From Zanthoxylum bungeanum (Eukaryota > Streptophyta > Magnoliopsida > Sapindales > Rutaceae): DNA of 64,000 nucleotides. The notes under the pieces were generated by a model. That model ran no database searches. It saw only the letters and a program-made list of their open reading frames with translations, and was not told where the DNA came from. Position numbers and translations under genes: made by a program. Below are positions 11,845 through 23,381 of the stretch, piece after piece. Location: positions 1 through 64,000 of the forward strand of contig SKCR01041825.1 in NCBI GenBank assembly GCA_019454045.1, in the 5' to 3' direction. Within the stretch, counting starts at the first letter, position 1. The number at the start of each line of letters is the position of its first letter.

Positions 11845-12806
11845 CTAACTGCCCTTAATGAACTTAGCCTGAAGATCTTTCACTACATTTGGGTCCAACT
11901 GGAAAGCCTTGCCAAGAAAATCAGGATTGATTGGAGGATCAGCTCCGAAGACAGTGTCAGCTATGGTAATGACACCAGGAACTGGCTGCTCAAACCTGCA
12001 AAGGCAACTGCATTTGTTTTTCCAATATTGAATTGGAAGTGAATCATACCAATTGGAAATACAAAAACATCTCCCTTGTTTAGAACTTTGGCAATGAGTG
12101 TGTTATTTAACTGGTTTGATGTCACAAAACCAACATAAAGTGTTCCCTCAATGACCACCAAGATTTCTGTGGCACGTGGATGAGTGTGAGGTGGGTTTTG
12201 TCCATATGGTGCATAGTCAATACGGACCGCTGATATGCCAAGAGTGTTAAGTCCTGGAATCTGCTCAACATTTGCATTTGTTACATTAACGCCAAGTCTA
12301 CTATTTGCTGTGTTTCCAGGCTTGTCAAATCCTGAGAGGAAGAAATCTTCTGGTTTGGCAAGCTTGGGGTCCTTGCAGAACTTTCCATTCACAAACACTG
12401 CACAGAAAAATTAAAAATATTTAAATGTCTTTCTTTTTTCTTTTTGATAAGAATCATAACGACTAATTTAGAATATTAATTTGTTACAACATACAACTAT
12501 ATTTTTATTTTTTAAAACAAAGCACTGTAGATAATTAAATTTCCTCTCTACTCATAGGAATAGGATTCGCATCACAAAATCTCCTATTCCAACTCAAGAG
12601 ATTTTTACCAACTTAACCAACTAATACGTACATGTTTAAAAGATTAAAACTCAGAAAAAGAGCACATATATTTATATATACCTGCATTCTTGGGCTCATC
12701 AATGGCTACACAGATATCCTGAAGAGGGCTGGGGTCATAGGCAGAGGCCAATAAGGAAGCCAAAGCCAAGAGAGCTAAACCTAGAAGAAATTGAACGCCT
12801 TTCATG
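11845..12806 (-). pseudogene. Germin-like protein paralogue with two 1-bp frameshifts
   Basis: This is a close copy of the gene at 50-812 in the opposite orientation. Exon 1 is 12682-12806, the intron 12398-12681 (GT-AG) and exon 2 11845-12397. Signal peptide, paired Cys, His-X-His...Glu and second-box His are all encoded. Exon 1 has one extra base in a G/C run (+ strand AAACCCTAG near 12779-12782); translation from the ATG stops after 23 codons. Exon 2 lacks one base where the intact gene has TTTCCTGG (+ strand near 11978-11984), ending the frame shortly after the SSQF motif. Downstream of that point the correct frame resumes without stops to the normal C-terminus KFIKG. Exon lengths are 125 and 553 nt against 124 and 554 in the intact gene. 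Either a recent pseudogene, or an intact gene with two assembly indels. Confidence 0.88.
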
Positions 12807-12872
12807 GTGATGTATATATTTTAAATTTTTGTTAAGTGGTGAGGCTTGAGAAATCTTTGAAGGGAAACTAGC

Positions 12873-12882
12873 CTATTTATAG
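12873..12882 (-). promoter_or_regulatory. TATA box of the GLP pseudogene
   Basis: CTATAAATAG on the reverse strand, about 67 bp upstream of the ATG at 12806: a standard plant TATA context. Confidence 0.65.
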
Positions 12883-13500
12883 ATGGGAGTCCATGAACAA
12901 GTCGGTGTGTTTAATTTGTTAGTCCTCGAAGCAGGTGAAGACTTACCAAGTCTTCATTAGTTATCTATCTATGCAAGTTTTTATATTTTCAAAGAAGATA
13001 TGTTCAACCAGCGTACACATTTGTCCAATTATAATTATTATTTTTTCCTGTGTGATATATTTTCAATATGTTCATTGTCATTCCTCCCACTAAAATAATA
13101 TTATCCTTTAATTTTCAAATTTTTGTAGCAATTTTGTTATTGTAAAAACTTTATAATACTAACAAGAGAAAAGGACATTTAGATCTTCATGTTTTAGTTA
13201 AATGTTACGGAGATCTCTTAATTTTAAAAATGATCAGATAAACTCATTTTGGGATGTACAAACTCTCTTTTTAGGCAACATTTGGGGGCTTGTGTGTTAT
13301 AAAAATATCATATTTTTATAAATAGTCACACGAGTTTCTTCATGTAATATACAAATATCAATCTCCACGATCATTTAACTAAAACATGGGGTCTAAATGT
13401 TTTTTTCCCTAATAACAATAATAATCTTGTTAAAGAACAATCGTAATAAGTTTTATTGAAACAGAAACTTACAAACAAAATACAAACCAAGAACAAAAAC
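12883..13500. other. GLP pseudogene upstream region, AT-rich
   Basis: This should hold the rest of the GLP promoter. No further element is identified before the LTR that begins at 13501. Confidence 0.5.
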
Positions 13501-14888
13501 TGAAATTACCTACAAGCACTAGCGACAACAATACTATATTCTCAATAGGGGGTGAATTGGGTTATCGCCTATAAATATGGAATTAAAAAATCTTTGCCGA
13601 TTTTAGCTCTTATTACCAATTAATCACTTAGGTTAATTTTCTATATTTCAATAAATAATATATATGCAAGTTTTCTATTCAACACACATAAATATAAATA
13701 AATTTGCAATATGTAAAAGTATAAGGATAGAGAAAACGACACTGAGATTTATAGTGGTTCGGCCAAACGTGCCTACGTCCACTCCCTCAAGCCGCGCTTG
13801 AAAATTTTCCACTAAAAGCGAGTTTCCGTGGCTCACCCGCAACCAAGAGTTTTAGCGACTAGGTTCACTCCAAACCTTTACAATGAGTTTTCTACGTAGC
13901 GCACTCACAACCTTTACAATTCCAAACGATGGGATTTCACAAATCATAAGTGTTTTGTATAAAGAAGATTTAAAACACACTTGGATACTCACAATAATAA
14001 GGAAGATTGTGTGAGTTGCATATCCAAGTGTTTTAAGCTCACTACTAAATGTATAGAAGGTGTGTAGTTTGTGAGCTTGAGAGTGTTTGATTATGAAGGT
14101 GTGATAACTCTCTTATTTTTTCCTTAGAGAATGTGTATGAAGTTTGTATGTATTCTCTCTAACCTTGGCAAAAAGAGTTGGGGTTCATTTATATAGAAAA
14201 TGAAAAGCATCCCCAACTGACACTGCTGAGACCGATATGTCGGTCTCCAACATTAATATAGCCGTTGGGAGAATCCGACCGTTAGGCCGGTATGGTAACC
14301 GATATAAGGACTAGTATGGTCCGTGTCGGTTCCAGAGAGTGTGCACAATGAAGAGCTTGACTGGTATAGTCACTGGTATATTGACCGGTTTAGGTCATGC
14401 CGGTTCTACTAAGGGAACTAGCCGTTGGGCTCACCGGTATGTAGACTGGTTTGGTTTGTGCCGGTTCCAGTAGCCATGTATTCCATAGGTTCACGGGTAT
14501 GGTACCGGTAAGGTCCGTGCGGGTTCCAATAAGTGTGCAAAATAGAGCATCTCACCAGTATGGACACCGGTAAGGGACCGATATGCCGGTCTTTGTACCA
14601 AAATGCAGATATGAAAGTTTTAATGCATTTTGTACATGAACCTAATGCATCTAAGTGAATGTGCATGTTTCCTATGAGCTTAGGCACTTGAATATATAAA
14701 TCACATTACAATTAGAGCTCTAAGCTAAGACTAATCAAGATTATCTTCAATTTTCCGTTAGTCTTCACATTCTCGCTCTTCACCACATTATGCTTCAACA
14801 TCTTTTTTGTATTATCTCGCATTCACGCGTCGAATACTTCTCTCTCGTTGATGTCATCAAAATCCATTATGCGACTATGTCGCTAACA
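13501..14888 (-). repeat. 3' LTR of the SIRE-like element
   Basis: On the reverse strand it begins TGTTAGCGAC and ends GGTAATTTCA. It is collinear with 17652-19066. The interior carries many ACCGGTATG(G/C) words (about 14220-14610). Confidence 0.9.
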
Positions 14889-15828
14889 ATCTCCTCCTTT
14901 TTGATGATGGCAACCCATTAAAACTTGTGAGCTTTTATGAGTCCAAATATTGACGATTTTGCTCCCCCTCAATATAAGTTCCCCCTCAATGTGTAATTGT
15001 CTTTAAAATAGCTCTATAAGACTTAGACAACCATATTAGTATAATTACTCCCCATTAACCAAGGGTGAGGGTAAAACAAGTTTTAATATCATTTCTAATG
15101 ATTTCTCCCCCTTTGACATAATCAAAAAGTGGAGAAGCTAAAATTTAAGTCTAAATGAGATACCAATTACATATGTGCATTAAATAATGATACCAAAATT
15201 TAAAAATATGCACATTTGGCATTTCCCCCTTTTTGCCATAAGATGTAGAAATCATGTATAAAATATTTCTCAAAATTTTATACCCATGATTACCAATTGA
15301 ATAATTATCTATGCATTTTTAATGATTGTCTTCCCATAATTATGATACCAATTAATAAAAATCAAATTTTCATAATTTTCATTATATCAATGGGAAATTA
15401 TGTCTATATACATGCATTTCATTTTCATTCTAATATGTTTAAATGGCAAAAATATTTTCAATGTAAATCAACCAAGTAATCGCATACATGTAATTTAACT
15501 CAATAAATTCGATGTGATACCAATTGATATGAAAAGGGGTTTAAATATATGATTAATGCATTTAATGGTATCAAATTGAAATCGATATCAAATTGAAATC
15601 GATATCAATAGAAGTTTGATTACATTGCCTAATCATTTTGTATGCTTCAAAAATATATTAACCAATTTGAAATATGCATTCCTACACAATTTAGAGGAAA
15701 CGATACCAATGTTTCCGTGAGTACGGAGTTTACCTATTACCGTTGCGATTCCTCATTTCTTTGAGCCTTTGGGATCAATTTTGTAATTCTCATTAAGATC
15801 CATTCTCAAAGCTCCCCCTACAAAATTA
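14889..15828 (-). other. PPT and downstream non-coding region of the SIRE-like element
   Basis: The polypurine tract reads AAAAAGGAGGAGAT on the reverse strand, immediately against the LTR. Several further GGGGGA/AGGGGG tracts follow (about 14958, 14982, 15108, 15225). Such multiple tracts occur in SIRE-type elements. No ORF belongs to it. Confidence 0.6.
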
Positions 15829-17596
15829 TCAATTGCACTTTGGTACCCAAACTTTCTTGGGTCTATTGGGGTTAATTTTGATTCCTTGAGGAATCCATGT
15901 ATTTTTAATCACATTTTTGTTCATACATTCAAAAAATTTATGTCCATTTTCATTACATGCATGACATATGACATTTTCATTGATAGCATTTTTAGCATGA
16001 GAATCGGATGCCTTAACAAAATTATTTCTCAAAAATTTTCTCTTAATATTGCCTATATCCTAATCCTTCCCCTTTAAATGCACATTTTTTGGATCCAATA
16101 AGTATATTAAAATTTTTATGTCTCAATGTGAATTTACTAAGTATGGTTTGTAAATCTATAACTTTAGTGTTTAATAAAATATTTTCATTCATAATAGATT
16201 CACATTCACATGTTTTTGAGCTAAATGGCACATTAGATATGACATTTTCAAGTTCTAGATTTTTCATTTTTAAACATGCATTTTCATCATTTAAACATGC
16301 CATTTCATTTTCATGTTTGGCCTTTAAGCATATGATCTCATTATTTAAAACATGAAATTTATCCATACAAGATGCATGATCATTTTTAAGTGATGAATGC
16401 TCATTTTTAACCAATTTTAATTTCTTTTTAAGCATATCACACAATTCTTTTACGCCATTGAAAGTATAAAGTAAATCATTATAATCTTGAGAATTGTGTA
16501 TCTCTTCTTCTTCGCTTTTAAAAAAGAAATCCCCATCCTCGATAGCCATGAGTGCTAGATTTGTTCTTTCTTGGACCTCTTCATTCTCGGATGAGCTGAA
16601 GTCGCTATCGCTCCAAGTTAAAGTAGATTTCATTGACTTTTTCTTTGATTTTCCTTTCATTCTTCTCAATGGGCAATCGGTGGCTAAATGACCCGGTTTG
16701 TTACATTCATAGCAAACAATCTTCTTGTTCTTCTGTGGCCATTTTTCTTCTTTCTTTTCACCCGTCTTTGATTTTCCTTTAAGCTTAGCGGATTTAAGGA
16801 GCTTCTTGACCTTGTTGGTTATTATTGCCAACTCATCGTCACTATCCTCTTCACTTGAGCTTGAATCATCTTTTCTTCTTGCTTTCAAAGCAAGATTATT
16901 CCTTGTTCTCTTCTCATCTTCCTTCTTTTGATCCATTTTGATCTTCAATTAATATTCAAGCAATTTTACGACCAAATCATCCATCTTCAAAGTGTTCATG
17001 TCGTTTGCTTCTCTAATGGAAGAGGTGTAGCTTCTAAATTCATTTGGGAGTGATCTCATAATTTTCTTCACTTGATCGGATGGCCCAATGACTTTTCCCA
17101 AGGCACCCAAGTGGTTTATGATGATTGTGAACCTCGAAATCATATAATCAATTTCTTCCCCGGATTCCAACTTGAAATTATCCAATTCGCACATAAACCG
17201 GTTGATCTTGGATTCTTTCACTTGGTTTGTGCCCTCGTTGACCATTTCCAATGACTTCCATAAATCCTATGCATTTCCACATTCCAGAAGCTTGCTTACT
17301 TGATCCCGATCAATGGCACATAGAAGTTGGTTGAGTGCCTTAGCATTTTATGAGGCTTGTTTTAAATCCTCATCATTCCATTCTAGACTTGGCTTTGGAA
17401 TATCAACCCTGTTGCTATCCTTCTTCGTTGACCCTTTTGCACCTCGTGAAATTACCAAATAGGATTGCGGATCAACGACAAGAAGATAATTCAACATCCT
17501 TATTTTTCAATAATTGTAATCCGTTCTGGTGTAAAACGGAGGTCTAGTTGTTGAAAATCATTCGGCAAGATTTGATGAGTTGCTTGTAGATGTCAT
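15829..17596 (-). pseudogene. Decayed gag of the SIRE-like element
   Basis: The fragments read in order on the reverse strand. An N-terminal part (about 17596-17250) has several stops. A UBN2-type gag segment (17251-16949) follows, then a Lys/Ser/Asp-rich part (16948-16043) with a CCHC knuckle (CYECNKPGHLATDC). After a frameshift near 16035 comes a second knuckle (CHACNENGHKFFEC) ending in a WVPK motif (16032-15829). Gag packages element RNA. At least three stops and two frame changes rule out a functional product. The usual pol start right after WVPK is absent. Confidence 0.8.
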
Positions 17597-17637
17597 GATC
17601 TATTCTCGGACGGTTAAGTCTTTGATGAGAATACCTC

Positions 17638-17649
17638 GCTCTGATACCA
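17638..17649 (-). promoter_or_regulatory. PBS, tRNA-iMet type (SIRE-like element)
   Basis: The reverse strand reads TGGTATCAGAGC, the canonical iMet primer-binding site, 2 bp inside the 5' LTR. Confidence 0.9.
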
Positions 17650-17651
17650 AC

Positions 17652-19066
17652 TGAAATTACCTACAAGCACTAGCGACAACAATATTATATTCCCAATAGG
17701 GGTGAATTGGGTTATCGCCTATAAATGCGGAATTAAAAACTCTTTGCCGATTTTCGCTTTTATTACCAATTAAGCACTTAGGTTAATTTTCTCTATTTCA
17801 ATAAATAACCTATATGTAAGTTTTCTATTCAACACACATAAATATAAATAAACTTGCAATATGTAAAGGTATAAGGATAAAGAAAATGACACCGAGATTT
17901 ATAGTGGTTCGGCCAAACGTGCCTACGTCCACTCCCTCAAGCCGCGCTTGAAGATTTCCACTAAAAGTGAGTTTTCATGGCTCACCCGCAACCAAGAGTT
18001 TTAGCGACTAGGTTCACTCCAAACCTTTACAATGAGTTTTCTACGTAGGCGCACTCACAACCTTTACAATTCCAAACAATGAGATTTCACAAATCACAAG
18101 TGTTTGTATAAAGAAGATTTAAAACATACTTGGATACTCACAATGATAAGAAAAATTGTGTGAGTTGGATATCCAAGTGTTCTAAGCTCATTACTAAATG
18201 TATAGAAGGTGTAGTGTGTGAGCTTGAGAGTGTTTGATCATGAAAGTGTGATAACTCTCTTATTTTTGCCTTAGAGAATGTGTATGAAGTTTGTATGTGT
18301 TCTCTCTAACCTTGGCAAAAAGATTTGGGGTTCATTTATATAGAAAATGAAAAGCATCCCTAAATGACACTACTGAGACCGGTATGTCGGTCTCTGCTAA
18401 CCGGTATGCCGGTCTCCAATGTTAATATAGCCGTTGGGAGAATTCGACCGTTAGACCGGTATGATAATCGGTATGAGGACCATTATGGTCCGTGTCCGTT
18501 CCAGAGAGTGTGCACAATGAAGAGTTTGACCGGTATGGTCACCGATATGTTGACCGGTTTATGTCATGCCGGTTCCACTAAGGGAACTAGCCGTTGGGCT
18601 CACCAGTATGGGACCGGTATGGAGACCGATTTGGTTTGTACCGGTTCCAGTAGCCATACATTTCATAGGTTAACGGGTATGGTGATTGGTATGGCACCGT
18701 TAAGGTCCGTGCCGGTTCCAGTTAGTGTCTCACCGGTATGGACACCGGTAAGGGAACGATTTGCCGGTCTATGTATCAAAAATACAAATATGAAAGTTTT
18801 AATGCATTTTGTACATAAACCTAATGCATCTAAGTAAATATGCATGTTTCTTATGAGCTTAGGCACTTGAATATACAATTCACATTACAATTAGAGCCCT
18901 AAGCTAAGACTAAGCAAGATTATCTTCAATTTCCCACTAGTTTTCACATTCTCGCTCTTCACCATATTATGCTTCGATATCTTTTTATATTGTCTCGTAT
19001 TTGCGCGTCGAATACTTCTCTCACGTTGACGTCATCAAAATACATTATGCGACTATGTCGCTAGCA
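17652..19066 (-). repeat. 5' LTR of the SIRE-like element
   Basis: On the reverse strand it runs from TGCTAGCGAC to GGTAATTTCA. It is collinear with the other LTR, with scattered substitutions and small indels; one extra block near 18385-18415 accounts for much of the length difference. Confidence 0.9.
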
Positions 19067-19837
19067 GAAACTTACAAAACAAGTAATCAAAATCAATAAC
19101 AACAGAAACTTACAGTGCAAGTAACCAAAATCAAAAACAGCAAACTGACTTTTATAAATTGAGGCTAGCAGATAATGTTATGTCCTATAGCAGAAATTCG
19201 CTCAGACTCTTGTGCTTGTAGTTCGTTGGACATCTGCCACCAGGATTCAACAATCTGAAGACCGAAATTTCTGCACCGAAGTTTCGATTCCTAGCGAATT
19301 TACTAAGTGTTTTCTCTTAAGATCAGAACTACTGGTATATGGAAAATTCTATCTTTTTCATGTGTATTTGGGTATGTTCTTCTTATTCCATTTATAGAGA
19401 ATAATATATAGTAGTTATTGTCAACGTTTTTCATAATTTCAGTTAATTTTGAAGAGATGTGTTGATCAGACACATACCTTATGAATTAAAATAAGGCATT
19501 TAATGAAGGCCCAAGACCCATCTTTTGATTAATTAATATATAACTATATTAATTATATTAATTAATTCTAATGTCATGCCTATCAACCACACACATCCAA
19601 GCCCAAACCTTGCTTTTTCCAATTTAATATAAGTATTCAGACAACACTTATAAATATTTCATCTTCCATATCATTTTCCAATATGAGACTTCTTTCTCTA
19701 TTTTCTATACAAACTTCTTATAAATCTTACACTAAAAAATTGCGTCTTCCATATGAGTAGTAGTTTCAGAGGGAGTTGGTTGGCTAGGTTTATGAGATTG
19801 TTTGGCTTTATAGTTGAGTTGGTAATAATTTGGTTAA
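19067..19837. other. Intergenic, nothing recognised
   Basis: It opens with two copies of CAGAAACTTACA, also found just left of 13501, consistent with the element having split a repetitive A-rich site. The rest is AT-rich. Confidence 0.5.
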
Positions 19838-19983
19838 CAAAAATGATACTCTCACTCACAATCTCATTCACAATTTTACAAACCCTCTCACTGTAGCTAC
19901 AATGATTTACTGTAGATCACTGTAGCTACAGTGAGGGGTTTGTAAAATTGTGAGTGAGATTGTGAGTGAGAGTATCACCACCC
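19838..19983. mobile_element. Palindromic Mutator-like MITE, 146 bp
   Basis: The 9-bp direct repeat TTTGGTTAA flanks the element exactly (19829-19837 and 19984-19992), the target-duplication length of Mutator-like elements. Between 19845 and 19976 the sequence is an almost continuous palindrome. Each arm contains GATACTCTCACTCACAATCT and then CACTGTAGCTACA, with a short central TGATTTACTGTAGATCA. The outer 7 bp of the left terminus have drifted. No coding capacity. Confidence 0.75.
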
Positions 19984-19992
19984 TTTGGTTAA

Positions 19993-21349
19993 AGCTAGAA
20001 GGAGGTGAATTTTCATTTTGCCATTGATAATTTCTAGGAAAGTTCAGATGAAGTAAGCAAATGAAATAAAATAGGCTAAGTATCAATGACTTGTGTGAGC
20101 AAAAATTGCTCCGATACCATATCAACAAGTCAATTGACATGTGCAAATTAAGACAAATTATATTACTATACTCTCTAACTTTATAAAATGATGCGATTCT
20201 AAACAAAGAAATAAGCAATTAAAATTTAGGATTAGGGAGAATTACTTCAAAAGAAATCACCTAAACTTTACTATTTACAGTTAATTTCTCTTTATTTGCG
20301 GTTGTAATGTAGTTATCTATGATCTATTTCAAAGTACAAAATAGGTTCATTTCAACTAGTGTACGCATTCATTTGTCCATATATATTATTATGTATATTT
20401 GCTAATGTAATCTGTGATATTTTTCTTTTAGCATGATATTAGTCAATACCAAACCCATTAGCTATATATGCTAAATTCAATACTTACCTCTTTTATAATC
20501 AAAAATACCACCACACAAAAACACACAAATGAATAATCTTTTTCTTTTCTCCTCATCGTTACATATGTATAATTAATTATTATATTATAACTAAAAAAGA
20601 AAGGAAAAAAATAACCTTTGATAACTAAATGAAACAATGTTTTACCAAGTCAATTATATTTTAGTTTGCTTGTTATATTCACCGTATTATACAAGTCATT
20701 TCTACAAGAAAGAATCTTTAATTGAGGGAAATTTATAAAATCCCCTGTTTGTTTCTGTAAATTATTAATTTTCCTGATCTCATGTGTCAAAATTTATGGA
20801 GTATTTGTTAACTTTCAATTTTTTATTTTTTATTTTGTCTTTTTTCCTAATAAAAAACATTTTCTTACTGTACGTTGAAGTTAGAAAAATGAAAAACATT
20901 AAACAAAACCTCTGAAAATTTTAAAATATAAGCAAGTGAAAGGAAGTATATCAAAGACTGGAAGATTCGGAAGGAACCAAAGGAGAAAAAAATGGAGTAG
21001 GTGCAACAAAACTTTTAATTAATAAACTTCTTACGTTTAAGACGACTTGATGTGTTGTTTCCATCTACCAATCCTTAACAACTCGCTTTCTTTCTGTGAT
21101 AATTTTTTTTAAAAAAATTAAATTAAATTATGATATTTTCATCAACTCTTTTGAAATAATCACTTAATTAGTTATAATCATTATTTTTTAAACCGGAATA
21201 TATCAACCAGTTAAATCAGTCAAAATGGAAATTAATTTTGAGTCCGGTTGGATAGAATCCTAACATCTCAAAAAATTAGTCAAAATCGGTGAATGGTAAA
21301 CTGGCCCGATTGATTTAATCAGAAAAAATTTAAGGATAATCCTAAAGTT
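19993..21349. other. Intergenic, nothing recognised
   Basis: AT-rich. A weak stretch at 21190-21320 has CCGGTT/AACCAG words and may be an old MITE relic. Confidence 0.45.
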
Positions 21350-21471
21350 TCTGTTTGTGGCGGTATGTTTAGAAATCATAAAGGTGACATATCGGTAGCT
21401 TTAGTTTTGGGGGTCTATACAGCTTACCATTCCGAATTGATGGCGGCTTTGATTGCCATTGAGTTTGTTTA
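21350..21471 (+). pseudogene. LINE-type RNase H relic, 5' part (interrupted by Tork-1)
   Basis: The translation contains GGMFRNHKGD followed by YHSELMAALIAIEF, the N-terminal half of the RVT_3-type RNase H found in plant non-LTR retrotransposons. The reading frame is cut by the LTR at 21472 and resumes after 26978. Too short to be functional. Confidence 0.7.
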
Positions 21472-21791
21472 TGTTGTGATTAAACACACAATAATAGAGG
21501 TGATTGGAGAGAAAACTCTTTTTATATTACTCACAAAAGAATTACAAAGCTTTATAACCCAAGCTTTACAAAAAACTCTCACACCACTTACTCTCTATTC
21601 TCACTCACTTCTAGGATACTATAACAATGATCCTAAAGCTCAGATTTATAGTGAAACAAAACGTGTGCACTGTTGCAACACGTTTTGCTTCACGCGTTGC
21701 ATGAGTTGGCTGCCAAAGCCAAAGCCTTCACACGTCTGCCTTGCTTTCGGCGCACACGTCTTTGCATGACTTTTGCATACTGTCTTCAACA
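21472..21791 (-). repeat. 3' LTR of Tork-1
   Basis: Begins TGTTGTGATT on the + strand and ends CTTCAACA. Matches 26655-26978 with about a dozen differences. CTATAAA lies on the reverse strand near 21640. Confidence 0.92.
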
Positions 21792-21803
21792 AATCTCCCC
21801 CTC
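21792..21803 (-). promoter_or_regulatory. Polypurine tract of Tork-1
   Basis: The reverse strand reads GAGGGGGAGATT directly before the LTR: a standard Copia second-strand primer. Confidence 0.85.
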
Positions 21804-21953
21804 GGTGAAGATTTCCCCAAAATCTGAGCCGACCATCAATCATCCAAACCCGGATCCTCCAAAGGATCCACCCCTGGCTGCATCTGTATGACTGCCTACG
21901 TACCCTGAGTTGGGATCAAGCCAATCGTAGTTCTCTGAATCTCTCCACTCTGA

Positions 21954-23381
21954 CTATGTGGAGAGTTTTGTCATCCCGGCTATGGCACGACAGATTTCAA
22001 GCTTTTCTTTCGGTAAAACCTTCGTGAACATATCGGCACCGTTGTCGTCGGTGTGAATTTTCCTGAGTTCCAACAACTTTGAGCTCAGGACGTTCCGTAT
22101 CCAGTGATACCTCACATTGATATGTTTTGACCTCGAATGAAAGGTGGAATTTTTACCGAGATAGATAGCACTCTGGCTATCGCAGTACAAAATGTACTTC
22201 TCCTGCTTGAAACCCAATTCCTGGACGAATGTCTTCATCCACAGCAATTCCTTGCAAGCCTCTGTCACTGCAATGAATTCTGCCTCTGTTGTAGAAAGTG
22301 CAACACATCTCTGCAACCTAGACTGCCATGCCACAGCTCCTCCTGAGAGAGTAATCAGATACCCCGAAGTAGATTTTCGGGTATCTACATCTCCTGCCAT
22401 ATCTGAATCGGTGTAGCCTATCAACACTGGTTTGTCGATGCTTCCAAAACATAACCTCATCTTGGAAGTGCCTCGAAGATACCGCATAATCAATTTGATC
22501 GCATTCCAGTGTTCCCGTCCTGGGTTTGACATAAACCGGCTGACCAATCCAACTGCGTGTGCTAAGTCTGGCCTCGTGCACACCATGGCATACATTAGAC
22601 TTCCCACTGCTGAGTGTGTATGGAACCTGTTTCATTTCCTCATTCTCTGACTCAGTAGAGGGACTCTGTCTCGTACTCAATCTAAAGTGGGTAGCAAGAG
22701 GAGTGCTAACCGCTTTAGCCTTGTCCATCTGGAATCTCTGAAGTACCTTCTCGATGTACTCCTCTTGTGACAAGTATAATTTCTGGATTTCCGATCACGA
22801 CCGATCCTGATGCCAAGAATCTGTTTAGCTGGCCCCAAGTCTTTCATCTCAAAAGACTTACTCAGTTGATGCTTCAAATTATCAATCTCGATTGATTCCT
22901 GCCAACTATCAACATATCATCTACATATAACAGTAAGATGATAAAGTCATCGTCAGAAAACTTCTGAACGAATACACAATGGTCTGAAGTGGTCTTCTTG
23001 TATCCTGCTCCCCCATAACTGACTCAAACTTCACGTACCACTATCTCGGTGCCTGTTTCAAACCGTAGAGGCTTTTCCTGAGTCTGCACACATAGTCCTC
23101 TTTCCCGCTGACTCTGGAGAGCCTTCTGGTTGCTCCATGTAGATTTCTTCTTCCAGATCTCCGTGAAGAAATGGGGTCTTGACATCCATCTGCTCAACTT
23201 CCAGGTCGAGGCTTGCTGCTAAGCTGAGTACCACTCTGATGGATGACATCTTCACAACTGGAGAGAAGATTTCATCGAAGTCAATGCCTTTCCTCTATTG
23301 AATCCCTTGACAACTATCTGGCTTTGTACCGGGGTTGTGAAGTATGCTCATGTTGCTTCACCCTGTACACCCATTTGTTCT
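21954..23381 (-). pseudogene. Tork-1 reverse transcriptase and RNase H (frameshifted)
   Basis: Copia RT begins with SIRVVLSLAASLDLEVEQMD, then DVKTPFLHGDLEEEIYMEQP (about 23255-23120). The catalytic YVDDML is present near 22905-22925. RNase H includes SDMAGD, ALSTTEAEF, LYCDSQSA and the KHINVRYHWIR segment (22607-21954), ending at a natural stop. The frame changes at least four times (about 23120, 22880, 22760 and 22600), so no RT is made. The domains would copy element RNA into DNA. Confidence 0.88.

Larger units (their letters stand above)
13501..19066 (-). mobile_element. SIRE-like Copia LTR element, gag only (pol deleted)
   Basis: Two long LTRs (1388 and 1415 bp), an iMet PBS and a purine tract define a complete but shortened element. 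Between the LTRs are only gag remnants with two CCHC fingers; no protease, integrase, RT or RNase H is seen. The second finger is followed by a WVPK motif, the arrangement I associate with SIRE/Maximus Copia elements, and the LTR length fits. The flanks are AAAAC (left) and GAAAC (right), a possible 5-bp duplication with one mismatch. It could only move with enzymes supplied by a relative. Confidence 0.85.

Noticed and set aside
18364..18837. 157-codon ORF in an LTR
   Set aside because: Lies wholly within the SIRE-like LTR, is absent as an open frame from the sister LTR and is built from ACCGGTATGG repeats.
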